Assembly (NCBI GenBank): GCA_032622095.1
Contig: CP136061.1
Location: forward strand, 51,845,762 to 51,909,761
Length of the DNA: 64,000 nucleotides
Reading direction: 5' to 3'
Source: Siphonodentalium dalli
Lineage: Eukaryota > Mollusca > Scaphopoda > Gadilida > Siphonodentaliidae
The first letter of the stretch is position 1, and each line of letters starts with the position of its first letter. Positions 1 through 10,325 of this stretch are shown here, in pieces. The notes below the pieces were generated by a model. The model worked only from the letters and a program-made list of their open reading frames with translations. It was not told the DNA's origin and did no database searches. Made by a program: the position numbers and the translations under genes.

Positions 1-50
1 CACGATTCGATACGGACGCTATCTGCCAATGTGGGATGAGTATATAAGGT

Positions 51-371
51 GTGGGAATAACAACAAGTGTTATTTCTGACTTAATTTTCATTATGTCTGA
101 TTATTTGCTCTTTCTGGAGGCGGAACTCGCAGTGATCGAGATGGGTCACTATGAAGTGACTATGCAATATGTAGATCATGTGTTGGCGTTCCATGATGCA
201 ATAGTTGCTGTTTGCCTGGCTGGGGGTACCAGTGTCGACTGGGCGAGATATTTCAGCACAGTATCAGAGCTGGAAAGATGCCAGACGGTCATAAATCTCA
301 GGTTGGAGATTCTGGAGGAAAGATGGAGGATCATGGACATTTGGGTGCAACATCAGATGGTGCTGCAATAA
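51..371 (+). CDS. unknown small open reading frame, possibly a TE fragment or exon
   Basis: An open frame of 106 codons, with internal methionines that could serve as start (for example at 93-95). The predicted peptide is rich in helix-forming residues and hydrophobics, with a His/Val/Met-rich middle and a Glu/Arg/Ile-rich C-terminal part. It has no signal peptide and no motif I recognise. Base composition here is less A/T-rich than the flanks, which mildly supports past coding use. No splice sites or neighbours define a role. It lies outside the recognisable part of the gypsy element that starts at 2218 and is on the opposite strand. It could equally be a chance frame or the edge of a mobile element cut by the window start. 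Confidence 0.2.
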   Translation: MGITTSVISDLIFIMSDYLLFLEAELAVIEMGHYEVTMQYVDHVLAFHDAIVAVCLAGGTSVDWARYFSTVSELERCQTVINLRLEILEERWRIMDIWVQHQMVLQ

Positions 372-529
372 ATCTAGATGGACCTGCTGACTGATGGCGA
401 ACTTGGATTGCCCCCGATAGAGAGCCGGCTTGCGTTCCACAGGCTGGCACGATGTTTAGCTAATAATATCATGAATTGATTTGTTTTTATGGCTATTCAC
501 CATGTCAGCTTGTAGAAATAACATCTTGC

Positions 530-735
530 TGATAAATTGCTAATTCACCAAAGGTTGAAATATTGGTGGAAATATAAAGAGTAACTTCTGTAAACATGCT
601 AAATCACCAAAAATTATTTAATTATTATCGAAAATTGGTGGAAATATAAAGAGTAACTTCTGTGAACGTGCTAAATCACCAAAGATTATTTGATTATAAT
701 CGAAAATTGGTGGAAATATAAAGAGTAAATATATT
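530..735. repeat. degenerate tandem repeat, about 72 bp per unit, about 3 copies
   Basis: The phrase ggtggaaatataaagagtaa recurs at about 565, 636 and 709 (spacings 71 and 73). Between occurrences lies a similar A/T-rich segment containing aatcaccaaa. It lies beyond the 3' end of the minus-strand gypsy element. No gene is visible in the flanking 372-530 and 735-940. Confidence 0.75.
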
Positions 736-939
736 ATTAGCCCGCTCCCAATAATTATTACAGAGTTAAGTAATGTTATAGATCGGGTTATCTAAGTTTT
801 AAAATGAAGAGCGTTTGTTTGTTTGTTGTTGTTTTTTTTATAATGGATTGATGTGTTGGATTTAGATTCCATACGTCATATAATAAACAGCATTTTGTAG
901 TTTCGTGCTGTCACTCAAATCAATATGCTTTTAGCTGTT

Positions 940-1560
940 CCTGAGGATTTAGGCGAAAATATTGAATATGGGAGAAATGCCGGGATTGACATAATATGCG
1001 CTATATAATAAAAAGCGTTATATGTTTATTTCGGGGTTTCATGGCTTCAAATAAGGTCGGCAAATGTCTTTATAAATGAGGTAGGAATTGAAAAAGGTGT
1101 TGTTGATGGTGGAAATGCTGTGGTTTATGTACCAATCGTTCTATAATGAAGAGCGTTCTGTGGCGGATTTTTGTTGTTTAATTGTTGTTGGATAAATGTC
1201 CATAAGAATGGCGTGGGGGTTGTGTAAGGTGTCGTTGATGTGGGAAATGCCGTGGTTTTTATACCAATCACTCTATGATAAAGAGCGTTTTTGGCGGATC
1301 TTTGTGGTTTATGACCTCAAATAATGTTGGACCAATATCCATAAGAATGACGTGGGGATTGGGGGAAGATGCCGTTGATGGGGGAAATGCCGTGGTTTTT
1401 ATACCAATCACTCTATGATAAAGAGCGTTTTTTTTGGCGGTTTGGGAGAAGTGATGTTGACGGAGAAATGCCGTGATTATCATATCACATACTATATAAT
1501 AAATAGCATCTTGCAGCGTCGGGAACCTGTTTTAAATAAGGTTTAGACAGAAGGAAAAAA
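940..1560. repeat. degenerate tandem repeat, about 132-140 bp per unit
   Basis: Units begin near gttgatggnggaaatgc at about 1102, 1234, 1374 and 1455 (spacings 132, 140, and 81 for a deleted unit). A weaker relative lies near 955-1020. Each unit carries accaatcactctatgata followed by aaagagcg and a ggcggat/ggcggtt phrase. The array is in the place where the 3' LTR or 3' untranslated region of the minus-strand gypsy element would be. I could not match it to the sequence on the other side of the element. The stretch 1560-2217 has no gene; it holds a run of about 15 G at 2095-2110. Confidence 0.7.
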
Positions 1561-2217
1561 GGCCATGTATTAAATATGGTGCGGATAATATATCAATTGA
1601 GTCAAGTATATTTGAAGTAATGAAAGCTTAATTGAGTTTGTGGTTTCAAAATTCTCATTTGCCATATGGAAAATCCATCAATATTATGGGCGCGGAGATG
1701 GCAGATTCGATAAGGCATGAGGTATCTCGTTGACATGCTGCTTGCATACTCGAGATCATGTGGTCAAAGGTGATAGGTGTCAGCTGTTGTACTAATGATC
1801 TTACAAGGGAATTGGGCTTGATGAAGCCACTGATGATTCAGCGGACACCTGTTGGGGAGAATTATGTTTGCCTTTGTGAAACATTATCATGAGTTCTATC
1901 TAGATATGTGGTGCCTTGTATTTTATTGAAATTGCATGATACGGTTTTGTTAAAGTTGTCTTATTATTGGTGATAGAGATGATATATGTATATGATGAAC
2001 TTGTGCTTAATATATTAAGCACATGATTGCGCTTAATATATAAAGAGCGCTATTGTAGCAGTAGGTTCGTGGGATATTTGACATTTTTGCATGTGGGGGG
2101 GGGGGGGGGTCTGCGTGTTATGTGATATGTGACTAATGATTATTAGTTGTGGTAATAATGGGGTGAGTATGTGAGTTTTGAATACGTTATGTTGTTGGGA
2201 AGTATTTTGATAGTTGA

Positions 2218-2808
2218 TTATGAATGTTCGATATCAGTTGTCATCTGATATAAATCATATGTTTCCGTACTTTCGTTTGACCAATTCGTTGTATCATTTG
2301 AGCGGCTGCTAAATGAGTGGGAATTATTGGATGAGGTAGATTGGAGATTAGCTAGTGATGAATCCTGTGGTATATGTTTGGCGTTCGGTGTGTATGATTT
2401 ATTATGTCGGCCGCGTTTTTTGGATGCTCGATTCGACATTGATTCTGATGTAGTATTGTAAGAATTTTCTGTCATAATTGATTTGTGATTTATGATATTT
2501 GGTTCCTGTGGTTGGGAAATTGAATTGTCGCTGGACGAAAATTGCGGGGGCGAATGTTTGTCTGTCTTATTGAAATGCTTCGAAGCCATGTGTCTGTTGG
2601 CCAATTCAGCCAATGGTATTGAAGAACTGTCGTCTGTGTTTGATCGCTCAAGTTGAGCGCGTTTAATTGCCGTTGTTTTAAGGTTATCGTTTGATTCTGA
2701 GGTAGACTGAGAGTTATTACTGTGAGTATTGGTTTCACTCGGTGGAAATGCAAATCGATTATGTCGTTTATTTTTTTTAAATGGGTGGCTAGTTGAGGTG
2801 TTGGCCAA
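2218..2808 (-). pseudogene. Ser/Asn-rich open frame after the integrase
   Basis: A 196-codon frame that overlaps the end of the integrase GPY/F region in another frame and runs on to 2218. It is very rich in Ser, Asn, Thr and His, with a basic start (KKNKRHNR) and a second basic patch (NRASKKRGRHNK). There is no transmembrane segment or signal peptide, so it does not look like an envelope protein. The likeliest reading is the disordered C-terminal tail of the pol polyprotein after a frameshift; a separate third ORF is the alternative. It is the longest uninterrupted frame of that part of the element, which suggests it was coding until recently. Confidence 0.45.
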
Positions 2809-2829
2809 TTAACAGGGGATGGTTTGATG

Positions 2830-3905
2830 TGTTTAGCATGTGATTTTGTTAATTTTGCAGACAGGTCATGTCTTAGTATGTAAGATATAGGGCCTGTTTG
2901 TTTTAAGATGCGCCAAAACGGCTCAAATTAGAATGCAAATTTGTGATTTGGTTGGTGGATTTTGTACTAGATGGATTGGCCTATTTTAAAGGTTGGAATG
3001 GTTCCATCTTTGCTTTTTCTGTGGTTGCGAGTGGCTGTTTCGAGATGAGATTTAGTAGTTTTGAAAATAATGTGTTGATTTTGAAGCGTGGTGGCTAAAA
3101 TATCATCTCCTAAATACTTTTTCTCTGTGTGTTAATATTCGGTCTATGCTTATCTATGGTTCTCTAAAAAAGTTAGGAAAAATGGTGAATGTGTATGTAC
3201 GCTGGAACAATAGAAGTTTATTGCTTGTGATGCATAATTTAGATATAGGTCCCAATTTTCTACATTTGCTTGGGTGATTGTTGAAATAATGGATGACAAA
3301 CTTCTATGGAAACGTTCAAATCGCCCGTTGCTCTGGAGACTATAAAAGCTAGTCTGTAACAGTTGAGTTAACGAATTCGACGCCATTGTCCGTCAAAACG
3401 GACTGGGGATAGCCAAATACTCTGAGTTCAATCTTTCTAAAATTGTATCAACCATCTTGTTAGGTAATGCGTATGCTAAAGTATGTAATGAAAACTGATC
3501 AATAATAGTTAAGATAAATCTATTTCCTGATTGTGTTTTGGGGGAAAAAGGACCCATAAGATCAATAGCGACTAGTTCACCCGGTCGTGATGGGGCAGTT
3601 ATTGGTTGAAGTGGAATTTGTAGGTTATAAGCATTTCGTTGTCGGCATGTATGACAATTGTTTATGTATGTGACAATTTTTGCAAACAACTGGGGTGTGT
3701 AATATTTGTTTCGTATGGTCGCATAGAGCGATTGTACCGGTATATGTCCGAGATTGTGATATTGTGATATGACTTCTTGTGCTATTTTGTCCGTTATGTA
3801 TATTCTTAATTTAGGTATGTCATTATATATTGATATATAGTGTAGGATACCATCTTTAAGAATAAAGGTTTTTGCTAATTTTTCGGGTATATTTGTTGAT
3901 TGCAT
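2830..3905 (-). pseudogene. gypsy integrase with GPY/F-like C-terminal module
   Basis: Would insert the cDNA into the host genome. The N-terminal zinc-binding HHCC module is visible as QYHNLGHIP with CHTCRQRN. The catalytic core shows AIDLMGPFSP (first Asp), TDNGVEF (second Asp, about 3370-3395, across a frame break) and SNGRFERFHRSL (Glu). After a stop near 3149 the downstream sequence still reads PFWRILKQTGPISYILRHDL and then KSHAKHIKPSP, which is the GPY/F-type end of gypsy integrases. A frameshift near 3390 and several stops after 3150 make it non-functional. All three DDE residues can be traced in broken form. Confidence 0.88.
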
Positions 3906-4001
3906 TTGTTTGATAATCTCTGTGATTGTGTGGTCTGCTGATTGTTCATCTCTTATGTTAGTTATAGGAGGAAGGATCAGATTGTCCTCTAGATCAACTT
4001 C

Positions 4002-5880
4002 TCAATCATTATCCGTTTTGTTTTTTCTTTGTTTGTTTTTTTTTGAAAATTCTTGAATATCTTTCATGTCAAGGATATTAACATCATGTACAAGGGGATT
4101 GGTGGGTGGATTTGGGTCGCTATCTGTGCAAGAATTGATGAACGGGTGTGTGTCGGGGTTTATACGACTGCAAAAATCGGCCGTAACATTGTTCGTGCCT
4201 TTGATATAAGTAATTTTTGGGTTCAATGCTGATATTTCCAAAAAACATTTTTGAATTTTGGTATTAATTAGATCCTGTTTTTTAAACATGTGGATGAGGG
4301 GTAAATGATCTGTTTTGATCTCTACTTGGGAACCCTGTAAGTAGAATTTAAATTGCCTTTCGAATGTGTATATAGCAAATGCTTCTTTTTCCGTGACAGA
4401 ATAATTCCTTTGTGATTTGTTAAGTTTTTTGCTGGCAAAGGCGATTGGTAGTTCAACGTGTTTACAGTCATGGTTCTGTTGATTGTTATTAGCATATTGT
4501 AATAGGATTGCACCGATACTGTGGATAGATGCATCGACGGTATGAATGAAAAGTTTGTCGGAATCTGGATAAGCTTAAATAGGGGCAGTTGCTAAGCTTT
4601 CTTTAAGTGTGTCAAACGCTGTTTGGCATGGCATATCCCACACGAATTTAGCATATTTAGTTGTGAGTTTTATTAAAGGGATAGCTGTGGTAGCGAAATT
4701 ATGTGAATATGATCAGTAAATGTTTAGTATTCCAAGTAATCTATGGACTTCTTTGACTGATCTTGGTGGTGGAAGGGATTTGATAATTGAAATCTTTTCG
4801 GGGTCAGGGGACGTGCCATTATCGCAAATAATATGTCCTAAAAATTTAACTTGTGGTTGGCAAAATTTAGATTTTGATAGTTTAACTATTATGCCATATT
4901 CTCTGAATCTATCAAAGAGTATTGTGAGCTGTTGTATATGTATTTGAGGATCAGAACTATGACACATTAGATCATCGACGAAGCCTTCAACAAAGGGGAG
5001 ATCGTGAAGAGCCATATTCATGAGTTTTAAAGAATAACCACTACTCGACACATATCACTGGGGAGCTCTTTGATAGCTGAATAGACCTTCCGATGTGTTC
5101 ATAATTAGAATTGGGACATGTTCTGGTTCCACTCCGATAACATGGTAGGCATTTGATAAATCAAATATACTGAAGATATTTGAGCCAATTAATTTGCTCG
5201 AGATTTCTGGAAAACTAGGCATAGACCATTTTAATGGAATAGAAACATCATTAAGTTTTCTCAGGTCGATAACAAATCGGTAATTAGGGGTTCCATCGGG
5301 ATTGGATGTAGATTTTCGAATCAGGAGACTAGGAAACCCCATGAGGAATGGGCAGTGGGTTTAATGATGTCTGCATCTAATAATTTCTTAATCTCGGCAG
5401 CCATAATCCGTTGTTTGTTAAGCGGTGTTGGGTATTTTTGCAAACAATAGGCAAACTATTTGGTTTGAGGTCGATTTTAATTTTAATTTTTGGACAATAG
5501 CCTATCTTGTTAATGTCATTTGTAAAAACGTCAGGATATTGTGATACTAGTTGCAATATTTGCTGTTTAATGTGTTGAGGTGCCACAATATCATCGATAG
5601 ATATAGGTTGAGTCTTGGTGATTGGAGGGTTAACGTCTTGCCGGTCACCTATGGTGTTGATACTGTGGTTGGTTGGCGGAGATGAGTTAATGTTTTCCTC
5701 ATCGGATGTCTTGCACATCATTTGCTCTTGAATGCCAAATGATTGTGCGATTATACAACCTTTCCTAATGGTCATATGTGAGGCGGATTTATTTTCTATC
5801 ATGACGCAAATATTTTGATTGGTTGCATCTGCTATCGTGTCGGTTACACGTACATTGGGTTCCTGTTCAAAAATGGACAT
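4002..5880 (-). pseudogene. gypsy reverse transcriptase and RNase H, interrupted
   Basis: RNA-dependent DNA polymerase and RNase H of the element. After an N-terminal linker the minus strand reads KQRIMAAEIKKLLDADIIKP, YRFVIDLRKLN, FSIFDLSNAYHVIGV (first catalytic Asp) and FVEGFVDDLMCH (the usual YVDD box as FVDD). These are followed by FLGHIIC and RLLGILN of the thumb. RNase H follows with TVDASIHSIGAILLQ, YSVTEKEAFAI, EIKTDHLPL and ITYIKGTNNVTADFCSR, so its acidic residues are visible. The frame changes near 5370 and 5050, and stops occur near 4575 and 4712, so the polyprotein is broken although most catalytic residues survive. The plus strand shows only incidental frames here. Confidence 0.9.
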
Positions 5881-5891
5881 GTTACCTTTGA

Positions 5892-6833
5892 CTACGCGAT
5901 TAAAGGTGCGTTAAACATATTATTTGGTCCTATGAGTCTGGCTGTTATGATTGCACATGAGTGGGGTGATAATGAAACGTTATGTGTTGATCGGATAAGT
6001 GATGCAATGTGACCGTCCCTTAACATTGGGTATAATTGATTCTGAATTCTGAATTTTTCTAAATCAAAGTAAAGTCTAATACTGTGTTGTTTGATAAAGT
6101 CGCGCCCTAAAATACTCGGACATGATAGGGTTGCACATACGACAAATTTGTGTGTAAGAATGAGTTTTCCAATTCTAAATGTGAGATGTGTGGATCCAAA
6201 AAATTTCATTGGTGTTCCATCGGCTGATGTGAGTAACACATGTTCTTTAATTAAAGGTGGCCGATTTTGTATGGATCTATAAATACCGTATTTCAAGCAA
6301 CTTGTGGTTGCTCCCGAATCTAATAGTGAACGAATGCGTTGTTTGTGTATTTTAATGATAGTTGAGCAAGGGGTTTGGTTTAGAGCACCATCTGTCATAT
6401 CACTTGGATATTTAAGTAGTGGTATTGTATGTGGTATGGGTTTTAACGGTGGCATTAAAGGGTTAATTGCAATATTGGAATGTGATTCGCGAGAATTGGT
6501 ACGTGTTGAATTTCTTTTTGTAGATGATGATGATTGAGAATTAGTCATTTTTTGGCGCATTGGTTTTTCAAGGTTATTCACGTTTTTAAATTGAGAAGGT
6601 AACTTTAAGTCAAGAAGAGAGACAACTGGTTTATTTGGAATATTATGAAAAATGGGTTTCATAGGAGCACATTTGTTGTTGAGGTTGCTGGTATGTTTGA
6701 CAGGCTTGCAGTGTTCTATGACGTGTGGATGATTAAATGGATGCCGCGTGTAGTAATTAATGTATTCTTGTATTTGACATTCTGACGGGAGCATGGGGTA
6801 ATGATTAATGGGTTTCAGCTGTGAATTAGACAC
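5892..6833 (-). pseudogene. gypsy aspartic protease region of pol
   Basis: Retroviral-type aspartic protease that would cleave the gag-pol product. The catalytic triplet lies in LLDSGATTSCL, about 180 residues into this frame, and the flap/second-half signature ILGRDFI follows about 75 residues later, giving one protease monomer of normal size. The stretch before it is a basic, Ser/Thr/Asn-rich linker. The open frame continues upstream of 6833 without a Met, as expected for a polyprotein, so no true start is claimed. The frame ends near the start of the reverse transcriptase part, where another frame takes over. Confidence 0.85.
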
Positions 6834-7066
6834 TCTATGTTTTGGATATCGGTATTCATTGGTATGTCGGCTATTTGGTAGATTAATATAATGTCGATGT
6901 TCATATGCGGGGAAATTACTGTATTGATACCTTGAGTGAGGGTGGCTACGATATTGATAAGACCTGATATATCTAGAATTGTGTGTGTCAATGGTGCGAA
7001 TTTGATGCGGAATTGGACTAATTGCCTTGTGTCTACTTGGGGTTAAATTTGTGTAGGAATGAGTCC

Positions 7067-7957
7067 TTATCTGTTTAAAAATTGATTAATATCTTGCGCA
7101 CGACGTCTACATTGGTCCATTGTATGATTATTTAATCTGCAGTATGTACAGAAGAGGGGTCGTTGATGCGGTGTAACATATCTTGCATCCATGGTTTGGA
7201 TGTGGTTTTGATGGGACACTCGTGGGGCAGAGTGGGGGTGGTGAGAGTTTGAAGGTTGACGTCTGTGGGGGTGATAATTGATTCGGTGTCTGTCTTTGGA
7301 TTGGCGGGGGAATAGGTGGATTGTGATGGCCATCGTGGAATGTGTCGTTGGTTATTGTCGATATCCATTGGTTGAGGGGATTGTAACTGTGGGAATTTGT
7401 TATAGTCATTGTGATGTTCACCGTAACGTAAGCGATAACGTTGACGAAGATTAACTTCGCGCAGGGCAATGTCTGTGGCTCTGTCAAGTGTGATTGGGTC
7501 CTCTTTGAGAAGCCTGAATTTAATACTAGAGTCACGAATTCCGTACGAAAAGAATGCTACTAGTTGAGGTTTGTACTGCTCTTGTATTAATTTCATCGGT
7601 AAAGGCATGTTTAGCGAGGGTGCATATGCGTTCTGCAAACATTGGAATCGTTTCAGTATGTTTTTGCCTAATGGTGCATAATGAGGAAAGGGCCCGAGGC
7701 GAGTCTGTTATGGAACTGAATAATGAACGTAACTGTGATTTGAGATCGGCCCAAGTGAATGTGAATTTGCCGTCAGTGTTATTTTCATTTATAAAGCGTT
7801 GAACAAATTCAGAGACTTGAAATTTGAATGCTTGAGCGGCAATTTTAATAATGGTCTCATCTTGTGCCGAAATCGCACGGGAATATTTTTCAATAGAGTG
7901 GACCCATTGGGGAAAAGCATCATGTTTGCCATCGAAGGGATCAATAATTGAGTTCAT
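7067..7957 (-). pseudogene. gypsy gag with CCHC zinc knuckle, frameshifted
   Basis: Structural protein of the Ty3/gypsy element; gag forms the particle and binds RNA. The frame opens with a Met at 7957 and runs through a capsid-like helical domain (FDGKHDAFPQWVHSIEKYS, then IRQKHTETIPMFAERICTLAKHAF, which fits the retrotransposon gag family). It shifts frame near 7560-7600, continues as LVAFFSYGIRDSSIKFRLL, and shifts again near 7140. The last part carries a CX2CX4HX4C knuckle (CTYCRLNNHTMDQC, about 7096-7140). A Pro/Ser/Thr-rich linker separates the two domains. At least two frameshifts mean no intact gag is made. Protease follows in the same direction. Confidence 0.82.
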
Positions 7958-9880
7958 ACCCAGAAGTGTGGTTATCGTGGTTTGGGTCTTTAAACTTTAT
8001 GTCTGATCGCAGATGGAACTAGTAAAATGGCTGATTTCATGGGTAAGATGTGACAATAGCAAGTTTTGAGTATCTTTGCCCGTTTCGTTAGTACTAGTAA
8101 TGTATGTGTGGGTGGGGTCTTGCTATTGATCGGTCCGTTTCCCGGTTTAAATCAAGGTGATGCTGATAATTTTGGCTTGGATGAAAATAATCGCTGCTCG
8201 GTGGAGGCGGTGATTCCATTATGTTATTGTAGAGTTAACGGCGTCTGTTTTGGGATCTATGGTAAGGGTGCGAGATATGTTGTATTTTTTTCCAAGTGCC
8301 GTGGCGGTGTATTATACGATTCAGGTGTATTTGACACGATTCAGGTGTTTTATTAGGATGTTTTATGGGAATTGCTGCGACTATCGAGTTGACAATAAGT
8401 TTTGGATAATCACTAAAATGAGCCAGAAATGTATGCCACTCGTTCCAGGAATCTAATATATGTCCTGAATAATTATTTAAAATCATACAACGCACGAATG
8501 GGATTGCAATATTTAATGAGTTGTGGCAATACAGTTATTTGGTGGGGTAAAGCGTATTTACAGTAAGTTTTAAAATTAAGAACTGAAAGTTGTTTGTAAG
8601 AGGTGGGTGGTATGGGCTGAACGTTCGATGCGTGTATGGTAGTAGCATGGGTAGGTAGTGTTGGTGTAGTAGAATCAGGTGATGTGTCCATAACCCACGT
8701 GGCAAAAAGGAGTGTGCAATTTGACAGCAAATGTGAAAGAAAAGATGGTCACTCACCAATTTTCGAGATGAATAATGTGCACGAATCTGTGATGATGAAT
8801 GGGTAGGCGATGTACAGAATGTTCTTGTGGAATTTGTTGGAAGCTGAAGGGTGTCTAAATCGGATGTTAATGTTCATATGTAGCTGGATCTGGTCTGCAA
8901 AAGGCGTGAGTAATGTTTATAGCTGGATACACGATGTGAGCTGGTCGTAGGAAAACAATGTGTCCAAAAGGTTCATTCGTCTATATCAGAAAAGTATGGT
9001 ATGTGGTCCTGTGTGTCCAAAGGGTTTGGTCGTCAATATCAGATGAGTATGGTGTGCGGTCGTGTGTGTCCAAAGGGTTGAGTTGTGATTGTCCAATGCG
9101 GTCGGCTAGTGTGTAATGCTGTATAGTTGAGTAGCGGTTTGATATGTCCGTTTAGTGTGTAAGGCTGTATCCCCGTGGCTGGTGTGTAAGGCTGTATCCC
9201 CGTGGTTGAGTAGCGGTTTGAGATTGTTTCTTCTTTGTAGTGATCGTTTAGTGGCCGAGACTTCAAGTTGTGTGGTGAGACGTAGAACTGCTCAACGGTA
9301 CCATAAATACTATGTGAGGTAATGAACATAACACATAGATATCTGTACAAGTCTTTAATACGTTACAAGTCTTTAATACGTCGTGAATACAAGTAGTGCA
9401 TATAAATGTAACAATCAAGTTGCCGCGAAGTAAAGTCCCCGAATGGGTGATGCCGGGTGGGGTGATGCCTGGAGAGGTGTACGAACCTCAAGATGAGATG
9501 AGTCTAGTGAAAGCATGATGTGATGGGATGTGGCTGTTTCTTATATACTATTTATTTCGCGAACGAACGAACGATTTGCTTTCAATGTCTTCGCAAAAGA
9601 CCATGTTTAAATGATCTTATTAAAGGATCAATGTCTTTACCAATATATCATAACGTTGATATCTTCGCAAGAGTACAGTAATATATTCTACTTACAAAAA
9701 GATTCGCGACTAACTGAGAGAAAACAAACTATACTATCAAGTATCAACAATGCGTAACCCTTGTCTCCTTGAACGGATTGATGGGGGCCCTATAGGCGCT
9801 GATGGGTTGGCAGGCAGGAAGCTATATTATATCCATTAATAATTCGCAGTCAACATAACTCAATGATATAATAATGATAT
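7958..9880 (-). other. probable 5' untranslated/LTR side of the gypsy element, with short tandem repeats
   Basis: No gene. In minus-strand terms this is upstream of gag. At 8955-9090 a unit of about 60 bp beginning gtgtccaaa recurs three times. At 9110-9210 a 29-bp phrase containing gtgtgtaaggctgtatcccc recurs. A minus-strand TATATAA lies at 9541-9547, about 1.6 kb before gag, and could be the promoter of the element. No matching copy was found at the other end, so the label LTR is only a guess. Confidence 0.35.
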
Positions 9881-10212
9881 ACCAGTTATCACCCATGTGA
9901 ACATCCAATGGGGAAATGACAAATATAAGCTTACAAAGCTTACAGTCAGATCCTTTTCTCATCTTTTATATGCTGGGACACACGTGTTAACATTTTGTAA
10001 TAAATATATGTGTTTAATGCCAATTGTATATGTATGTACACACTTGCTATTGAGAATAAAATATTGTTTACACTATTATAACAACAACGTTTATCTATTT
10101 ATCCATGTTCTTCTGATTGGTGATGTTTTAACAAAGTTTTTACACATTTACTCACTGAGTACCTTGGGTCCATTTAACAATATACGTTGTGCAACTAGTC
10201 ATTTGATTTTAG

Positions 10213-10325
10213 GCCTTCTTCAGCAAGCCGTTAATCGCTTCGGAAGGGTTGATGTTGTGATCAACAATGCTGGTGTAATCAGGGAGGACTACTCTAACTT
10301 CGATATATGTGTAAACATCAACTTG
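10213..10325 (+). CDS. HPGD-like gene, exon with NNAG motif
   Basis: 113 nt; acceptor gattttag, donor gtacgt. The first two bases complete a codon from a missing upstream exon, then 37 codons run LLQQAVNRFGRVDVVINNAG... to VNINL. NNAG is the structural Asn motif of the short-chain dehydrogenases. The Asn in the last part corresponds to the catalytic-tetrad Asn region of HPGD (QINL). Confidence 0.85.

Larger units (their letters stand above)
2218..7957 (-). mobile_element. decayed Ty3/gypsy LTR retrotransposon (internal region)
   Basis: Reading the minus strand from high to low coordinates gives gag, CCHC zinc knuckle, aspartic protease, reverse transcriptase, RNase H, integrase (with GPY/F-like end) and a Ser/Asn-rich tail. 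RNase H before integrase is the order of the Ty3/gypsy group. Frames change several times and stops interrupt gag, pol and integrase, so this copy is dead. I could not find a pair of long terminal repeats: 400-2217 and 8000-9800 do not match each other by eye. The outer limits, primer binding site and polypurine tract are therefore unknown. The element lies in the region upstream of the first visible exon of the HPGD-like gene, in opposite orientation. Confidence 0.92.
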
